Positions 34,757 through 47,713 of a DNA stretch of 64,000 bases are shown here, piece by piece. How positions within the stretch are numbered: position 1 is the stretch's first letter; each line of letters starts with the position of its first letter. A model generated the notes under the pieces. That model had not been told where the DNA came from. It did no database searches and saw only the letters and a program-made list of their open reading frames with translations. Origin of the DNA: Taiwanofungus camphoratus (lineage: Eukaryota; Basidiomycota; Agaricomycetes; Polyporales; Taiwanofungaceae); contig CP021220.1 in the NCBI GenBank assembly GCA_003999685.1, forward strand, positions 4,154,001 to 4,218,000, given 5' to 3'. A program made the position numbers and the translations under genes.

Positions 34757-36451
34757 ACGAAGGTGCTGATTTCGGAGCGGTTTTGGTGGCCCTACCATCA
34801 TATTGACATTGCCTGGTATGTTCGAAGCTGCCACCTATGCCAGATTCGCCAAGTGCAGCAGATCCTAATCCCTCCTACGGTCGCTACGCCCGCTCCGATC
34901 TTTGCAAAGGTTCATATAGATACCATGCATATGCCCCCTTCTAACGGATTTAGGTACTTGGTGCAAGGCCGGTGTTCTCTAACCCAGTACCCCGAATTTC
35001 GGATGCTTCGCAAGGAGACGGCTAAAGCTTTGGCAGAATGGCTCTTCAAAGACTTTGTTTGTAGGTGGGGCGCGCTATCGGAGATAGTCACGGACAATGG
35101 CGCTCCCTTTGTAAAAGCTACGAACTACATAGCGAAGAAGTACCAGCTACGACACATCCGAATTAGCGGATACAATTCGTGTGCCAACGGGCTGGTGGAG
35201 AGGCCTCACTTCGATGTTAGGCAGGCTCTATTCAAGGCCGTGGATGGCGAAGAGTCTAAATGGTCTCAGGCAACGTACTCAGTCTTCTGGTCCGAAAGGA
35301 TCACAACTCGAAAGCGCATGGGATGTTCGCCCTATTTTGCGGTCACTGGCACCCACCCTGTTATCCCTTTGGACGTCGTAGAGGCCACCTATATTCTTCC
35401 TCCTCCGTCTTCTATGCTATCCACGACCGATCTTATCGCACGTCGAGCTATCGCATTGCAAAAACGGGTGACTCAGGTAGCGGAACTACATTTGAAGGTC
35501 TACGAAGCGCGAAGACAAGCTGCTCTGCGATTCAAAGAAAAGCATAAGCACTCCATCCACGATTTCAACTTCGAAAAGGGCGATTTAGTACTAATTCGCA
35601 ACACACAGATAGAAAAGTCCCTAAATCGGAAGATGCGACCTCGCTACCTCGGCCCAGTACTCGTGGTATCTAGGAACAAAGGTGGTGCTTATATCCTATG
35701 CGAATTGGATGGTTCGGTACTCGACAGGCCTATGGCAGCCTTCCGAGTCATCCCCTACTTAGCGCGAAAAGCTCTCGAACTTCCTACTGAACTCTTGGAC
35801 GTGTCGACGGAGCGACTTCGCGAATTAGAGCTGACTACCACCCAAGGCAATGACGAAGAACTAGGATCATATTCCTACTCTCCTAAGTCCGGCTCTAGTC
35901 CATCCGAAGCTCACTAAAGAATCAGAGGAACAATCGACGATACCCCGACTTTAGCTAAGATTACGCTACGTCCATTTTACTTTTCGCTTACCCTTTGGTC
36001 ATGTTTTACTTTCCCCAACAAGCCCCCACTCAGTTTTGACAGCTATGAAGTCCCGAATGTCTACGAATTTTTACTTACAACATCTCCGACTTTTTACTAT
36101 AGTGATTCAACTCACGAAGTCGCGATATCGTTCTAAAGGCTCCTAAAACGCCAAGCGGAGCGAAGATTGCGCGAGGGGCCTTATGCCCTTCAAGGCCATG
36201 ATGATTTACTGAGCCTAAATGAGCGCATTTTATCCCCCTAAGTCTTCTAATTCATCTCTGTGTTGTTTGGTTACTTCACGCACTTAGGAACCTTTTCACA
36301 AGGACAACGTTTGCGTCCGCTATATTCAGACTATTGTACACATATTGAAGAAGGTCCCTAGCAAAGGGACGCGCAACGAGAGAGAATACAGCACATTGGT
36401 GCGATGGATACGGAATGGGCGAGACGACGAACTACGAGCCCCCCCCACCTT

Positions 36452-39400
36452 CTAAACCTCGGCCTCGGCATCTTCCTCATCCTGCTCGGACTCACCGGAG
36501 GGACCAGGATCAGTAGAGGAGGCGGCGATGCGACGGCGAGGAAGAGGGAGAGAGCTCAAGTCGAGCGGCGCAGGCGTACGACCGGTTAGGGCGGTTTCGG
36601 CACGATAGAGCCCCGAGATGTAGTCTTCGAGACGCATCGCGCGACTCTCGGCCATCGCGCGGTCATACCAGAGGCCTTCGACAACGGCTTGATGCGCAGG
36701 GGTGAGGCCATCCAAGTATTCGGCGCCGTTAAGGGCCAGCGAGGCCTCGAGCGACATCGTAGGCGCAGGGGTCGACTTCGCCTTCTTGGACTCGCGGGCG
36801 CGAGGCGGGGACACCTGAGGAGGTTGGCCTGCAGCTAGGGGACGTCCTAACATCAGCAATGACGCGATAACGAGGGCACGAGAAGCCCTACTGCGCTTCG
36901 AAACGCGCACTCCGCGCTCCTTACCGTCTACAGAGAATCCGCCCCAATAACACCCCTGCGACTCTCGAAGGCACTTACCGCACTTCACAGCACCCACGGG
37001 GAGTTCGCACTCGAAGTCGGTGGTGTAGGTGCTGCAGCGATCGCACTGGAAAGCAATAATAAGTCGCGAACAGCTGTTACGGGGGGTCTACGCCCATAGG
37101 TGACTACCGTGACGGGGGGTCGTTGAGTAGTCAGGCGTGAAGTGTAAACGAGGAGTCAGCCTGGCTGACAACGAGTACACGTCTAAGTCTTCAACCGCTA
37201 GCCCAACGGTCTCGAGAGAGTTGCGGGCTAAGTCACAGCCTAAATCCTAGCGTAGTCACAAGGATTTAGATGGTCTAAGGCGACCTGTTGAATAGACGAA
37301 GGTATAGGGGCCTAAGCCCAGTTGTAAAGTACAAATGGTAATGACGGCACCAAAGTACACAGTGTAACTAAGGAGGACAAGATTGGGGTGCTCCGCAGTG
37401 AGCCAACCCCTTAAGTACTATGGTGGGCTTAGGGCAGCCAGCCCTCGCTCCCACGGGTACCAGCACTTAAGCGTCCATAAGTCAGAGGCCCGAGTGGTCC
37501 CTCCTGAGGAACAGTCCATAACTAAGCAGGTGACGGTCAGCCCGTCAGGAATAATGGTGATGATTGTAAGTGTACACGACCCGCCAGTCCGGTATAGTGA
37601 AGAGAAACGAAAATGTATGTTCGCACCATTACCGCCTTGTAACATTACCCCCCTCTCAAGGACTCGTCGCCCCGACGATCGAACCCTCAGCGTCTGACCC
37701 CTCTTGTTCTGATTTGACCCTGGCTCGTGGTCGGAGGGTGTCGGACTGGTCAGAAAGGATATCGTCATCGCTGGTATGCATGCAGTCATGACTCCAATGT
37801 CCCATTTGTCGGCATCGTATGCAGAAGGGGGAGTTCCCTCTGCTGGCCGAGCTAGGGGCACCACCAGTGATAGAGTTGGACGGGCCATCACTGGCAGAAG
37901 GGGCCTGTGTTCTGGCCTGATGTCGTGGTGGTATCAGGTTGTCTATGACGCCCATTAGAGGGGAGCGCATGAGGACGGCGAGCAGGTTGCGGGCTGCTCG
38001 GCTTGCATCTATGTGGAGAGTGGCCAACTGCCACATTGTCGGGTTGTTGCCATTTGGCCCAAGGCCTGTTTGCCTTCGTTTGAGTGTGGCCAAGCTGCCA
38101 GCCTCTCGCGCGACAATGACCAGTGTCCGGTAAATGTTCGTTAACTCCCACAGGTCCGGCCAAGCCAACAGCCGGGTGTCTATTTCTGGCCATAGATCGG
38201 CATCCACCAGGGCCCAGGCAGTGCGATGTGCAAGCCTCCACTGATTGTACGGATCGTCGGACGCTGCCAATGGGGGCACTGTCTCCTGAATGTTTCGGTA
38301 TGGGTGTGCGCGTGTGTGCCTTGCTCATACTCGGGGTGCAAGGTCTCGTACCCTTGCTGCGCTGTGGTTCAAGTAGACGGATAGCTGTCGGGGGTCTGTA
38401 TGAGTGGACATCGTAGTGCCGTGCCTCTGCTGAATGTCGGCTGTATGCAGCTCTGCAGATCCGGGTGTAGCGGGCGTTGACCTGGGGCCTTGTAGGCAAC
38501 CTGTTGACCTTCTTATATTCTTTCAGAAGGTCGGGCGAGTTCATTAAGTCCGCCTCAGACTGCCATGTATTAGCAGAGTTCGGCCATCCAACCCATTTGA
38601 TCAGGAACTGCCACTTCCCACGCTGGGCACGATGCCCGTGAATGGCTTCGACTTCGTATTCTTCATCGCCATCGACTAATCTGGGGGCGGCCTTGTGAAG
38701 TTCGAACCATGTTCCTTGGTTTCCCTGTATGGTGTCAACAGCGATGCATGGAATACTGGATGTATCTTCCATGCCCTTGATAGCTGAAGCTTGTACGTTA
38801 GCGGTCCTAGGACTTCAGCTATCTTGAGTGGTCCTACTCGCTTTGGGGAAAACTTCCTCGGGGTCTTTAGGTGGAGGTTAGTTGCTTCTAGCCAAACCTG
38901 CATCCCCTTCTCAAATGGCTGCCATGTGGTTCGAGCCCTTTCTGCCATCAGCTGCGCAGCTAGATCCTGTGCTGCCAGTGCTTCCTTTCTGAACTCTCCG
39001 ATGGCTAAGAGTCGGTCCTTGATTGATGGGTACCTTTCCGATGCCTTTGGTGATCCGATTGCCTTTGGATCATATCCCATAATCAGCTTGAATGGTGACT
39101 CCCTTCTTCCAGCATGCGGCACCTGATTGTGTGCGAATTCAAATTCCGGGATAAACTTTGCCCAGTTGTGAGGATTGTTGGCACACAGGATCCTCCATGC
39201 AGCTTCGAGTTCCTGATTGACACGCTCAGTGCTTCCATCAGACTGCGGATGGTAGGCAGTGCTCATGGCTGCTTTGACACCTGTCAGCTTGCACCACTCC
39301 CGGAACACTGTTGCTGTGAACTGTGGGCCTCGGTCCGATATGATTCTGTCGGGTAGCCCATATCGCCGGTAAACGTTCTGATGGAGTGCCTCGGCTGTTC

Positions 39401-42400
39401 CTACTGCATCAATGGTCTTGTTGCAAGGAACCAGGACTATCCCTTTGGACAGTTCTCGGTCCACAACTACCATTAGTGCGTCAGATCCACGTGATTCAGG
39501 TAGGTCTGTGATGAAGTCGACTGAGATGTGTGAGAACGGCCTGGAGTTCGGTTCCGTTGGGATGGGTTGCATTGGTGGTCGTGTTGGATGCGTGTTGACC
39601 TTATTCTCCTGGCATTTGGCGCAGCCTTTCACGTAGTTTTCGATAAACGTGGTCATGCCATTCCAAAACCAGTCCCTTCTGGCGATGGCAAACGTTCCCT
39701 GTGCTCCTGGATGGGCCATAGCTGGGGTGTCATGGCAAAGTCGAATAACTTCTCTGCGCAAGTCGTCACTAGGGGGTACGTAGATTCGATTTTTGTACAG
39801 AATCAATCCATCCTGCACATCCCAATCGGCCAATGTTGTGTGCGCAAATCCAGTGCCCTTGAATGGTGGTACTTTCCCCCGTTTTAAAGCGTCAATTGTC
39901 TCGATGACCATGCTGTCACGACTTCGGTGTTGCCGGATGCGCTCGATGAGGTCAACATTAACTGCCTTTGCAAACAGTGTTTCTGGTAAGAGGACAATGT
40001 CCTCATTGTCCCTCTCACCCCCTGGATGTCCTGGTCTATGTGATAGGGCGTCCGCCACTACGAGTCGTTTACCCTTTCGATTCTCCAGTAGTAAGTCGAA
40101 CTGCGATAGCAGCAGTTGCCATCATGCCTGGCGTCGTGTTAGCTGTTGGGCTTCTCTGAAGTATGTCAGGTTCTTGTGGTCCATTATAACTGTGACCGGG
40201 TGCTTTGCGCCCTCCAGGTGGTGACGCCATTCCTCAAGTGCTCGTACGATTGCCAGTAGTTCTCTATCATAGATCTGATAGTTCCGTTCTGCTTCCTTCA
40301 GCGATTTTGAAAGGAATGCCACCGGGTGAAGTTTTCCATCAGGGCCCTCCTGTTGCAGTACTGCACCTGTTGCAACCAGTGAGGCATCGGCCTCGATTAC
40401 AAACGGTTTCTCAGGGTCGGGCATGGTGAGTACTGGGGCCTCACAGAAACGGCGTTTAAGTGCCTCAAAGGCTGCCTGGCACTTGTTCGACCAGTTCCAA
40501 GCTACCCCCTTCTTCTTAAGTGCATTCAGGGGGTGGGCGATGTCCGAGAATCCGCGTATAAACCATCGATAGTAATTGGCGAGGCCCAGGAATCGTTCCA
40601 CGTCCTTGACTTTGGTCGGTATGGGCCATTCATCGATGCCCCGCAGCTTGCCAGTGTCCATATGGATGTGACCTGGTGTGATGGTCATTCCCAGAAACTC
40701 AACTTCTTGTACATCGAAGGCACACTTTTCCAGTTTCATGAAGAGGTCCATCTCCTGCAAGCGTTGCAGTACCCGGCGTGTCCGTTCTCGGTGGATGGTA
40801 GCATCATCGGAGTAGATCAGGATGTCGTCCATGTAAATGGCTAACCATCCTTCCACGAGCATGTCTTGAAACCCATCATTCATAAGCCGCTGGAAGGTGG
40901 CCAGGGCATTGCACATGCCAAAGAACATTACTGTTGGTTCAACTAACTTCTTGGTTCCGTGGTGATTCACCATGAACGCTCCCTTCCACTGGTCGCCCTC
41001 CCTGATGCGTACATTGTTGTAGCCATTTCGGAGGTCCAGCTTCGTGAATATGGTTGCCTTTTGCAGGTTGTCGATGAGCTCTCCAATGAGTGGAAGTGGG
41101 TACGCATCTTTTACCGTGCTGTTGTTGAGGTATCGGTAATCCTGACAGGGCCTGAGTGTACCATCCTTTTTTGCCACAAAGAATGCTGGGGAGGCCATGG
41201 GTGACTTCGAGTCCCGTAGATATCCTTTCGCCAGGTTCTCGTCAAGGAACTTATTCATCTCCGCTTGTTCAGCCAGAGATAATGCAATTATCCCACACTT
41301 CCTAGGTACAAAGTTAGGCTTTGTCTCCACAGCGTGGTCTCATGGTCTTGAATCAGGGAATCGAGCAGCGGCTGCCTTTTCAAAGCGGTCCCGGTAGTCG
41401 AGCAAGTACTCAGGCACCAGGTCTTCAATCTGTGGCCCCTCCTCAGGGGGTGTCAGTGGTGCGCTTGTCTGCCTGGCGGTGGCTATGAACCGTTTTGAGC
41501 CCTTTACATGGCTGTTCCGATCTAATGATGGTTGAGACTTCTTGGGTGGCTGCAGCAGGCCCATTTCATTGAATAGGGGTTCCGGTTGATCATTGAACAT
41601 GCCTAAGACCCCTTCTCCCCTTGTATAAGCACATAGGATGATTTCTAGCTCGTCATCATCCTCGTGTGCAGAGGCTCGGCACAATGGGATGCCATCCGTG
41701 GTAGGCTGGTCCATGATCCAAGCATAGTACCCCTGCCATTCCTTAATCCTGTCCGGGTCAACCGTGAGGGTCCCTTTTGGCCAATCGATCTGCGAGTTGA
41801 CTTGAATCAACCAAAGGTTGCCCAGCACTACTTCGAGGTCCCCGATGTCCGATACATAGAAGTTTGTGGGTATGTCATACCCTTCAAGCCGTATGCTCCC
41901 TTCAACTCGATGGGTAATCGGTCCACCCCTGTTGGGGGTCCCATCAATGGTCGTACTTCGTACCTTCCAAGGTAGCGGTTGTGTGGGCAGTCTCCATCGT
42001 TCCACAAGGTCAGGGTGTATGAGATTGGCATCGGCTCCACTATCGATTAGTGGTCTCACAGCGATGGCCTTTTTCCCTGCGACAACATAACCCTCTACAT
42101 ACAGAGTGGTTCCTTTCCGATATCCTGTGATTGTGGCCCCCATTGAGATGGTCGGGTCCTTACTGGTCTTTGGCTTGTCCAAGTTTCTTTGCGCAGGTTT
42201 CCCTGTGCCTTCAGCCATTGATTCTCCTCCTGGGGCATCAGTGAAGTGTTTAAAATGAGGGAACCGTTTCTGTTCAATGGACTCTATGGTGGACGTTCCT
42301 AAGGATTCCTCCGTTTCTTCACTGCTCCAGTAGTCTGCTGGTGGGACCGGATATGGCTGGGTTTCCTCCAAGGCGAAGTCATCCGAGTTTGACGAGTGGT

Positions 42401-44402
42401 GCAGTTCCAGTTCCCTGTCTCTCCTGGCATCATTGGAAGGTTGTGGAAGTCTGGGTTCGCTTTTGTGTGGATTATCGTGTTCATTGTCAGCTTCCCCTAG
42501 GGCCACATCTCTGTGTCCTTCCTTTCTGATTTTCCTGGGCTCTGGGCATGCCTTGACCAAGTGTCCTGGCTTCCTGCATCGGTAGCAGCTCCTCTTCTTC
42601 CAGTGATGAGGTGTCAGAGCTGTATTGGGGTAGTTGTGTTGGTGTCCTTGCCTGGAGCCTGTGCCTCTCTGCCCCTGTTCGAGGGCTTCAGTGGAGGGCT
42701 GAGAAAGTCCGAGGTCGTTGTCGCTTGGGGTAAGCGGTCCATCCCAGGGGATCCCTAGGGCTGCTTTTTCTGTTGTTTCTGGTCGGGGTATGTGGTCTTC
42801 CTCCCTTCCTTCCTTCAATTTTCTTCGCCAGGTGATAGCTCTTCGGACTATCACCAGGAACTTCTCCATCTTTCCGGTGTTTCCTACCCCTTAGCTCAAC
42901 ACTGATGGTGCGCACTTGTAGTCAAGTGATCCTCCTGCCAGTCCCTTCCAATAGAGACACTGGTCTTACCCAATCCTTCCTATGAGGACGTTGGTGAGGG
43001 TCCAATTTCTTCCGCTTGTTCGCGTTCTAATTCGCTATCCTGAGATAGAGTTTGTAGGGAATCTTGTCCTAATGTTACGGGGGGTCTACGCCCATAGGTG
43101 ACTACCGTGACGGGGGGTCGTTGAGTAGTCAGGCGTGAAGTGTAAACGAGGAGTCAGCCTGGCTGACGACGAGTACACGTCTAAGTCTTCAACCGCTAGC
43201 CCAACGGTCTCGAGAGAGTTGCGGGCTAAGTCACAGCCTAAATCCTAGCGTAGTCACAAGGATTTAGATGGTCTAAGGCGACCTGTTGAATAGACGAAGG
43301 TATAGGGGCCTAAGCCCAGTTGTAAAGTACAAATGGTAACGACGGCACCAAAGTACACAGTGTAACTAAGGAGGACAAGATTGGGGTGCTCCGCAGTGAG
43401 CCAACCCCTTAAGTACTATGGTGGGCTTAGGGCAGCCAGCCCTCACTCCCACAGGTACCAGCACTTAAGCGTCCATAAGTCAGAGGCCCGAGTGGTCCCT
43501 CCTGAGGAACAGTCCATAACTAAGCAGGTGACGGTCAGCCCGTCAGGAATAATGGTGATGATTGTAAGTGTACACGACCCGCCAGTCCGGTATAGTGAAG
43601 AGAAACGAAAATGTATGTTCGCACCATTACCGCCTTGTAACAACAGCCACGAAAAAGAAGCGTACTCACCTTCGCATGAGTTCGCCTATGCTCCGCCGCC
43701 TTCGCCATGTTAGCCAGGGCTTCGGGCGTCGGAGGAGCCTTCGCCTTCGCAGCGTCCTTTCCCTGAGTAGGAGGGACCCCTACGAAGACACCCGAACTCG
43801 TGGACGAGGCGAGTTCGCCGACTTGGCCGCTAGAAATGGAGGCCATGATTGAGCTGGCCTGGAAAGCCGCGCGAGTAGAAGCTGCTGCCTTGGCCCGAGC
43901 TGAGGGACGACGAGTGCACGATGAGGTACGACTAGGGGCCGGCGAGGGAGCAGAAGACAAAGCCGCAAGTTGGGCAGCGCGTTCAAGCGCAGCGCGCTCG
44001 GCCGCCTCCACACGAAGTCGTTCGGTCGCACGGGCGAGTTCGCGCTGTGCGTCTCGCTCTTGAAGCATAGCGGCGAACTGAGGAAAGCCGGTGCGGGCCC
44101 ACGAGATCCACGACGAGTCCGCGAGAGGGAGGATCGCCGTCAAACCTTCGACGATGGCGGCCTCTAAGGTAGGATCGGCAGGAGCGTTCGAAGCCTGGGA
44201 CAGGACCCGCCAGTTACCCTATAACACAGTGAAGACAATGTAGTGAGTGATCGAGGAGGATACGTACCACACGACGTCCTAAGTTCCTCGCCCACCGCAA
44301 GTAATCTTCGACCTCCGCTACACCCTCCGGACGAGAATCGAGGAGTGCCAGGACATCGCTGTGAGCTAGACCAACACCATCAGAGTCCATATCGTCGAAC
44401 AT
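36452..44402 (-). CDS. Antisense gene carried by element C: cysteine-cluster protein of unknown function, 3 exons
   Basis: Exons 44402-44268, 44218-43670 and 37045-36452 keep phase (all phase 0) and give 425 residues. Intron 1 is 49 nt. Intron 2 was 51 nt before element A2 entered it. Residues 1-45 are acidic ([20 protein letters not shown]); 90-125 are Ala/Glu/Arg-rich and probably coiled coil; 229-260 hold six cysteines spaced C-x2-C-x8-C-x8-C-x2-C-x6-C, close to the fungal Zn2Cys6 pattern but with 8 instead of 6 residues in the first loop; the tail is Pro/Ser-rich and acidic. The gene lies between the integrase and the 3' LTR of C, on the opposite strand. It could be a captured host gene or an accessory ORF of the family. 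A further small intron inside the last exon is possible. Confidence 0.6.
37075..37644 (-). repeat. 3' LTR of element A2
   Basis: 570 bp; followed on the plus strand by TTACCCCCCTCTC, the purine tract in minus orientation. Confidence 0.95.
43073..43642 (-). repeat. 5' LTR of element A2
   Basis: 570 bp, four differences from 37075-37644; next to AATCTTGTCCT (primer-binding site, minus strand). Confidence 0.95.
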
Positions 44403-44569
44403 GATGGGGAAGGGAAAGGCAAAAGGGGAGGAGGAGAAAAAGATAAGAGACACCCACGATTAGCTTCTATCAGGATATCGCCCGCTTCGCAGATCGGACG
44501 CGATAGGCTACAAGTTCCCACGGTCGTGCACACTGACTGAGGACAGTCAGGATTTCAATAGTGAGGAGG

Positions 44570-46333
44570 TGATGAGTCCCGTAGCCTCCCGGGCTCCGAA
44601 TCGCGATTTTAGGAGCTTTCTAATCCCCCAACCGACCACTCTAAGACTCTCCCACAGCCTACGACAGGAGGGATAGGTCCCTATAATATTCCTAACGCCC
44701 CCTCTCCTTCCTAAACCCTCCTAACACCCTACGAAGTCTTGCGAAGTCACACGAGGTGCTACGAGATTTCGAATGCTAGACGCGAAGTCCCTAACTCCTG
44801 CTAAGTCCACTATCGGACACTGCCGGTCCTCCCATACTGTTCCATTGGATCTAGGTTCTATCTACTACATCACTCATCCCGGGCTTAGCTAAGAAGTCTT
44901 AGCTAAGTCTCTCCTAGCTCTTGTGATTGCAGCTACCTCCGATAGGCTCTGAAACGGTCCGAAGTTCCGGAAGTTGGACTTAGAAAGCCTTGTGCACCCC
45001 CATGGGTCTTGATCCTATGCCATAAGGTCATCCTAGGGCGTATCCATATGGCCCTCCACCCAGTTAGGACACCTCCTACCCCGATTAGGCCAAGTCCCGC
45101 TGCTAAGAACTTTGTGCGCTCTTAGCCCGCTAAGATAGGTGATCACGGCGCATGGCTGCTCTCGGATAGTCATCCCACCCTCGTGAATGAAGTTGGTCAC
45201 CTTTCTACCGTACGTAGTTCCCCTGTTTCAGTTCCTAATTAGTTCCTATCCTCCTTGTGTTCACTTTGGAGTCCATGCGCTTTAGTACACATTTCGGACT
45301 CATAAGGATCACTTCGCGCAAGATTAGTTCACCTCACGCTCCCCTATTTAGTCAGAGGTAGTTTACTATGTACGAGAGACCCCTCAGTGCACGCTTCTCT
45401 CTTTGGAATACAAGTTCCCCTGTAGCTCTGATCTCAGGAAAGTGTCGCGAGTACAACCTTAGGAACGGTCCTAAGGCCCCTAAGTCTCCACCCCAGCTCC
45501 GTTTCAGTATCTTTGAACTACGTCTACGCTCGCGATATATCTACGAACTACATCTACGCTTTCCGAACTACGCACTACGATCTACGAAGTCGCCATGACT
45601 TCGTGCCCTTCAGTACCTCTTATAGCACCTATCCGGTGGGCCTCCGCCTTAGTTATACCCTTAGGCTCACGTTGCGTCATCCCTACGTCCTACGAATAAC
45701 CCTACGACTCCCCCATAGCCTTCATTACAGGCTATAGTACATCTCTCTACGCCCTCGAACTCTCCGTCCCACACCTCGAAGTCATCAGACACTTCAGAGC
45801 TTCCAGCAACCTCATTCCCCCATTCCTATTCCAGGTATTAGCTCTCCGAACCATCTGACCTCTCCTACAAGTCTCCTACGCTAGCCAAACCTCGCCCACC
45901 TCGCTCTAACAAACCTCTAAGCCTTACGCCCTTTAGCTAACTCTAGCTAAAAGGACTTCGCAGCAGTCTCGTACCCTCTGCCGCTTAGTAGAAATTATAG
46001 TCCATTGGCTTATTGTTCCCTAACTCTATACAGCCTACGAAGTCAGCTCGCGCGATTTAGCTAAAACTTCGAAGGACTTCGCAGAATCTCGAAGAACTTC
46101 GCGTACTTCGGAGGGCCTCGCAAGGCCTTAGGGATAGTATAGCACTTAGGAACAAGATCCTGTTGTGCAGGACCCTTGACCCCTTACTCTCCTACTTACA
46201 AAAACAAGACATACAGGTTTTCCGGTATCATACAGGTTGTAGCTCCTACCCTCACACCCTCACAGTTATCACACTACCCCACAGCCACGTTGCGGAGCAC
46301 TCCCTAGATACCAGGGTCCCCTAGGTCGTATCA
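44570..46333 (+). repeat. 3' LTR of element C, complete
   Basis: About 1764 bp. The left end is placed at TGATGAGTCC directly after the purine run GTGAGGAGG; the right end is GTCGTATCA, so the ends read TGAT..ATCA. The last 440 bp match 21071-21506. The region is rich in ACGAAGT-type words and has no coding frame of note. Confidence 0.75.
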
Positions 46334-47713
46334 CCGTCATTGTAGGGCCAACCCCATGACCCCGCCCTAACCCGGGACGGGGACGAGGGTCGCGCATGTA
46401 TCTGCTATCACCCTGTCTTGATGACAATTGGGCAGGAGCAGCCATTCCTTGCACGATGCGTAGAACATCGGATAGTGAGATGTTGGGGGCGATTTGTGCA
46501 ATCTCTGTCGCTCCCCGTATGTCATCCCAGTTGGGACCATCATCAGATGTAAGGTCGATTACCTGAGCTGTATTCACCTTTTTCGCTGCAGGCGAGGCCG
46601 CCCTGCTCCTTGTGGGGGAGGGTGGAGCCGCGCGCTTCTTTCCCTTATCTACCGGTGCAGACTGGGGTCCTTCTTTAGGTGGCGACTGGATGCGCACCTG
46701 CTTGGGCGTCTGTTTAGCAGACGATGAGGCCATAGCAGTGGCGTAGCCTGGTGCTGTGGCAGCTATTCCTTTCACTCTCTTCGACAGGGCTCGTAGAGTG
46801 GAGGTGTTAGTAGTGACGGCTTGGATGAGCTTGCCACTATTGTTGGTGGTTGAGGTCGCGATGGCCCCAAGCGTTGTGCGTGCTCCTTCAAACCATTGAT
46901 CTGATGGTTTGGGGAGTGAGTGCCGTCGACATTTCGCTGATGGTTCTTCGTTGTTTGGCAATAGTGGATTCTAACTCCGCCCTAATGTCGACTAGTTCGC
47001 GTACACGGGTAGCCAAGTGACCAATCCCGTTGAGATCCGTGATATGTTCTGCCCCAATCAATGTGACCATTTGATTGGCCACCTGAAGGGCAGCTTGCGC
47101 TGTGTCCCGCCACTCAAGTCCATAAGCTTCAGTGTGGTACTTATTAACGTCCCTCTGTATGATGCGTGTGTAGGCATCCCGGTCAACGTGTAAGGTGTAC
47201 AAGATATGTTGCAATGATTCCCTGATGGCCGCTAGCAGGGAATCCGGAGTCTCATCTTGTGACGAACAGGTGCCTTGGAAGACCTGCACTTTGGGGGCCG
47301 TTGCATACATCGTGGCCTCGGGCAAAGCCGAGACATGCGGTGCAGGCCCCCTCTGTGGGAAATCGATAAACGTGTTGTCCTCGATATCCCTCTGGGGGTT
47401 GCTCACCTCTTGTATAGGGGTGGGCATGAAGGGCTGAGTTGGCATGAAAGCCGTCTGAGGGAGGTGGAGACAACTCTGGGATCGTTTCCATCTCAAAGGA
47501 AGCTCCATGAGCAAGTCGTAGAGCCTCAACTTGGGCTTGGGTTTGAGATCCCCATGCATCAAGCACAGGATATGGGGCAGATCACCCTGAAGGTGTACCG
47601 CCGGACACCCTCGAAGACGACGTGCCAGTCGAGGGTGTCCCAGTGACTTGAGAATCACCAGTGGTAGAATGGGAGCCAGTTGGATGGGAAGTGGGAGTGA
47701 AAGCAGGAGCCAT
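46334..47713 (-). pseudogene. LINE ORF1, decayed
   Basis: The likely start is ATG at 47713 (MAPAFTPTSHPTG). The reading then moves between frames at least three times: one frame carries MLDAWGSQTQAQVEALRL near 47566, another the stretch ending in ELESTIAKQRRTISEMS (a coiled-coil-like helix) near 46970, and a third a basic, Ser/Pro-rich tail with VIDLTSDDG at about 46560. No zinc knuckle is seen. The identification as LINE ORF1 comes from position and strand relative to ORF2 and from the overall make-up, not from a family motif. Confidence 0.55.

Larger units (their letters stand above)
37075..43642 (-). mobile_element. Element A2: Ty3/Gypsy chromovirus, same family as A1, inverted, broken
   Basis: 6568 bp on the minus strand with 570-bp LTRs and a 5-bp target duplication ACAGC (37070-37074 and 43643-43647). 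Parts as in A1, including the chromodomain, the extra 3' ORF and the self-priming primer-binding site. The long frame is broken about three times. The two LTRs differ at four sites of 570, so it is a little older than A1 but still young. It sits inside an intron of the antisense gene of element C. Confidence 0.95.
21071..46333 (+). mobile_element. Element C: large Ty3/Gypsy-type LTR retrotransposon carrying an antisense gene, broken and nested
   Basis: With the two nested elements set aside about 11.6 kb remains; a full copy with two 1.76-kb LTRs would be near 13 kb. Parts in order: truncated 5' LTR (21071-21506), primer-binding site, Gag-like region (about 21.5-23.8 kb) with a Cys-rich patch (CHYCGDLDCCTRCC), protease (about 24.2-24.9 kb, IVDPGSQ), RT (YIDD near 26.25 kb), RNase H, integrase (before 27.6 and after 34.8 kb), an antisense three-exon gene, purine tract and a full 3' LTR. 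The order PR-RT-RH-IN is that of Ty3/Gypsy. It is broken, with about four interruptions besides the insertions. The LTR parts that can be compared differ at about five sites and one short indel in 436 bp. Confidence 0.85.
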
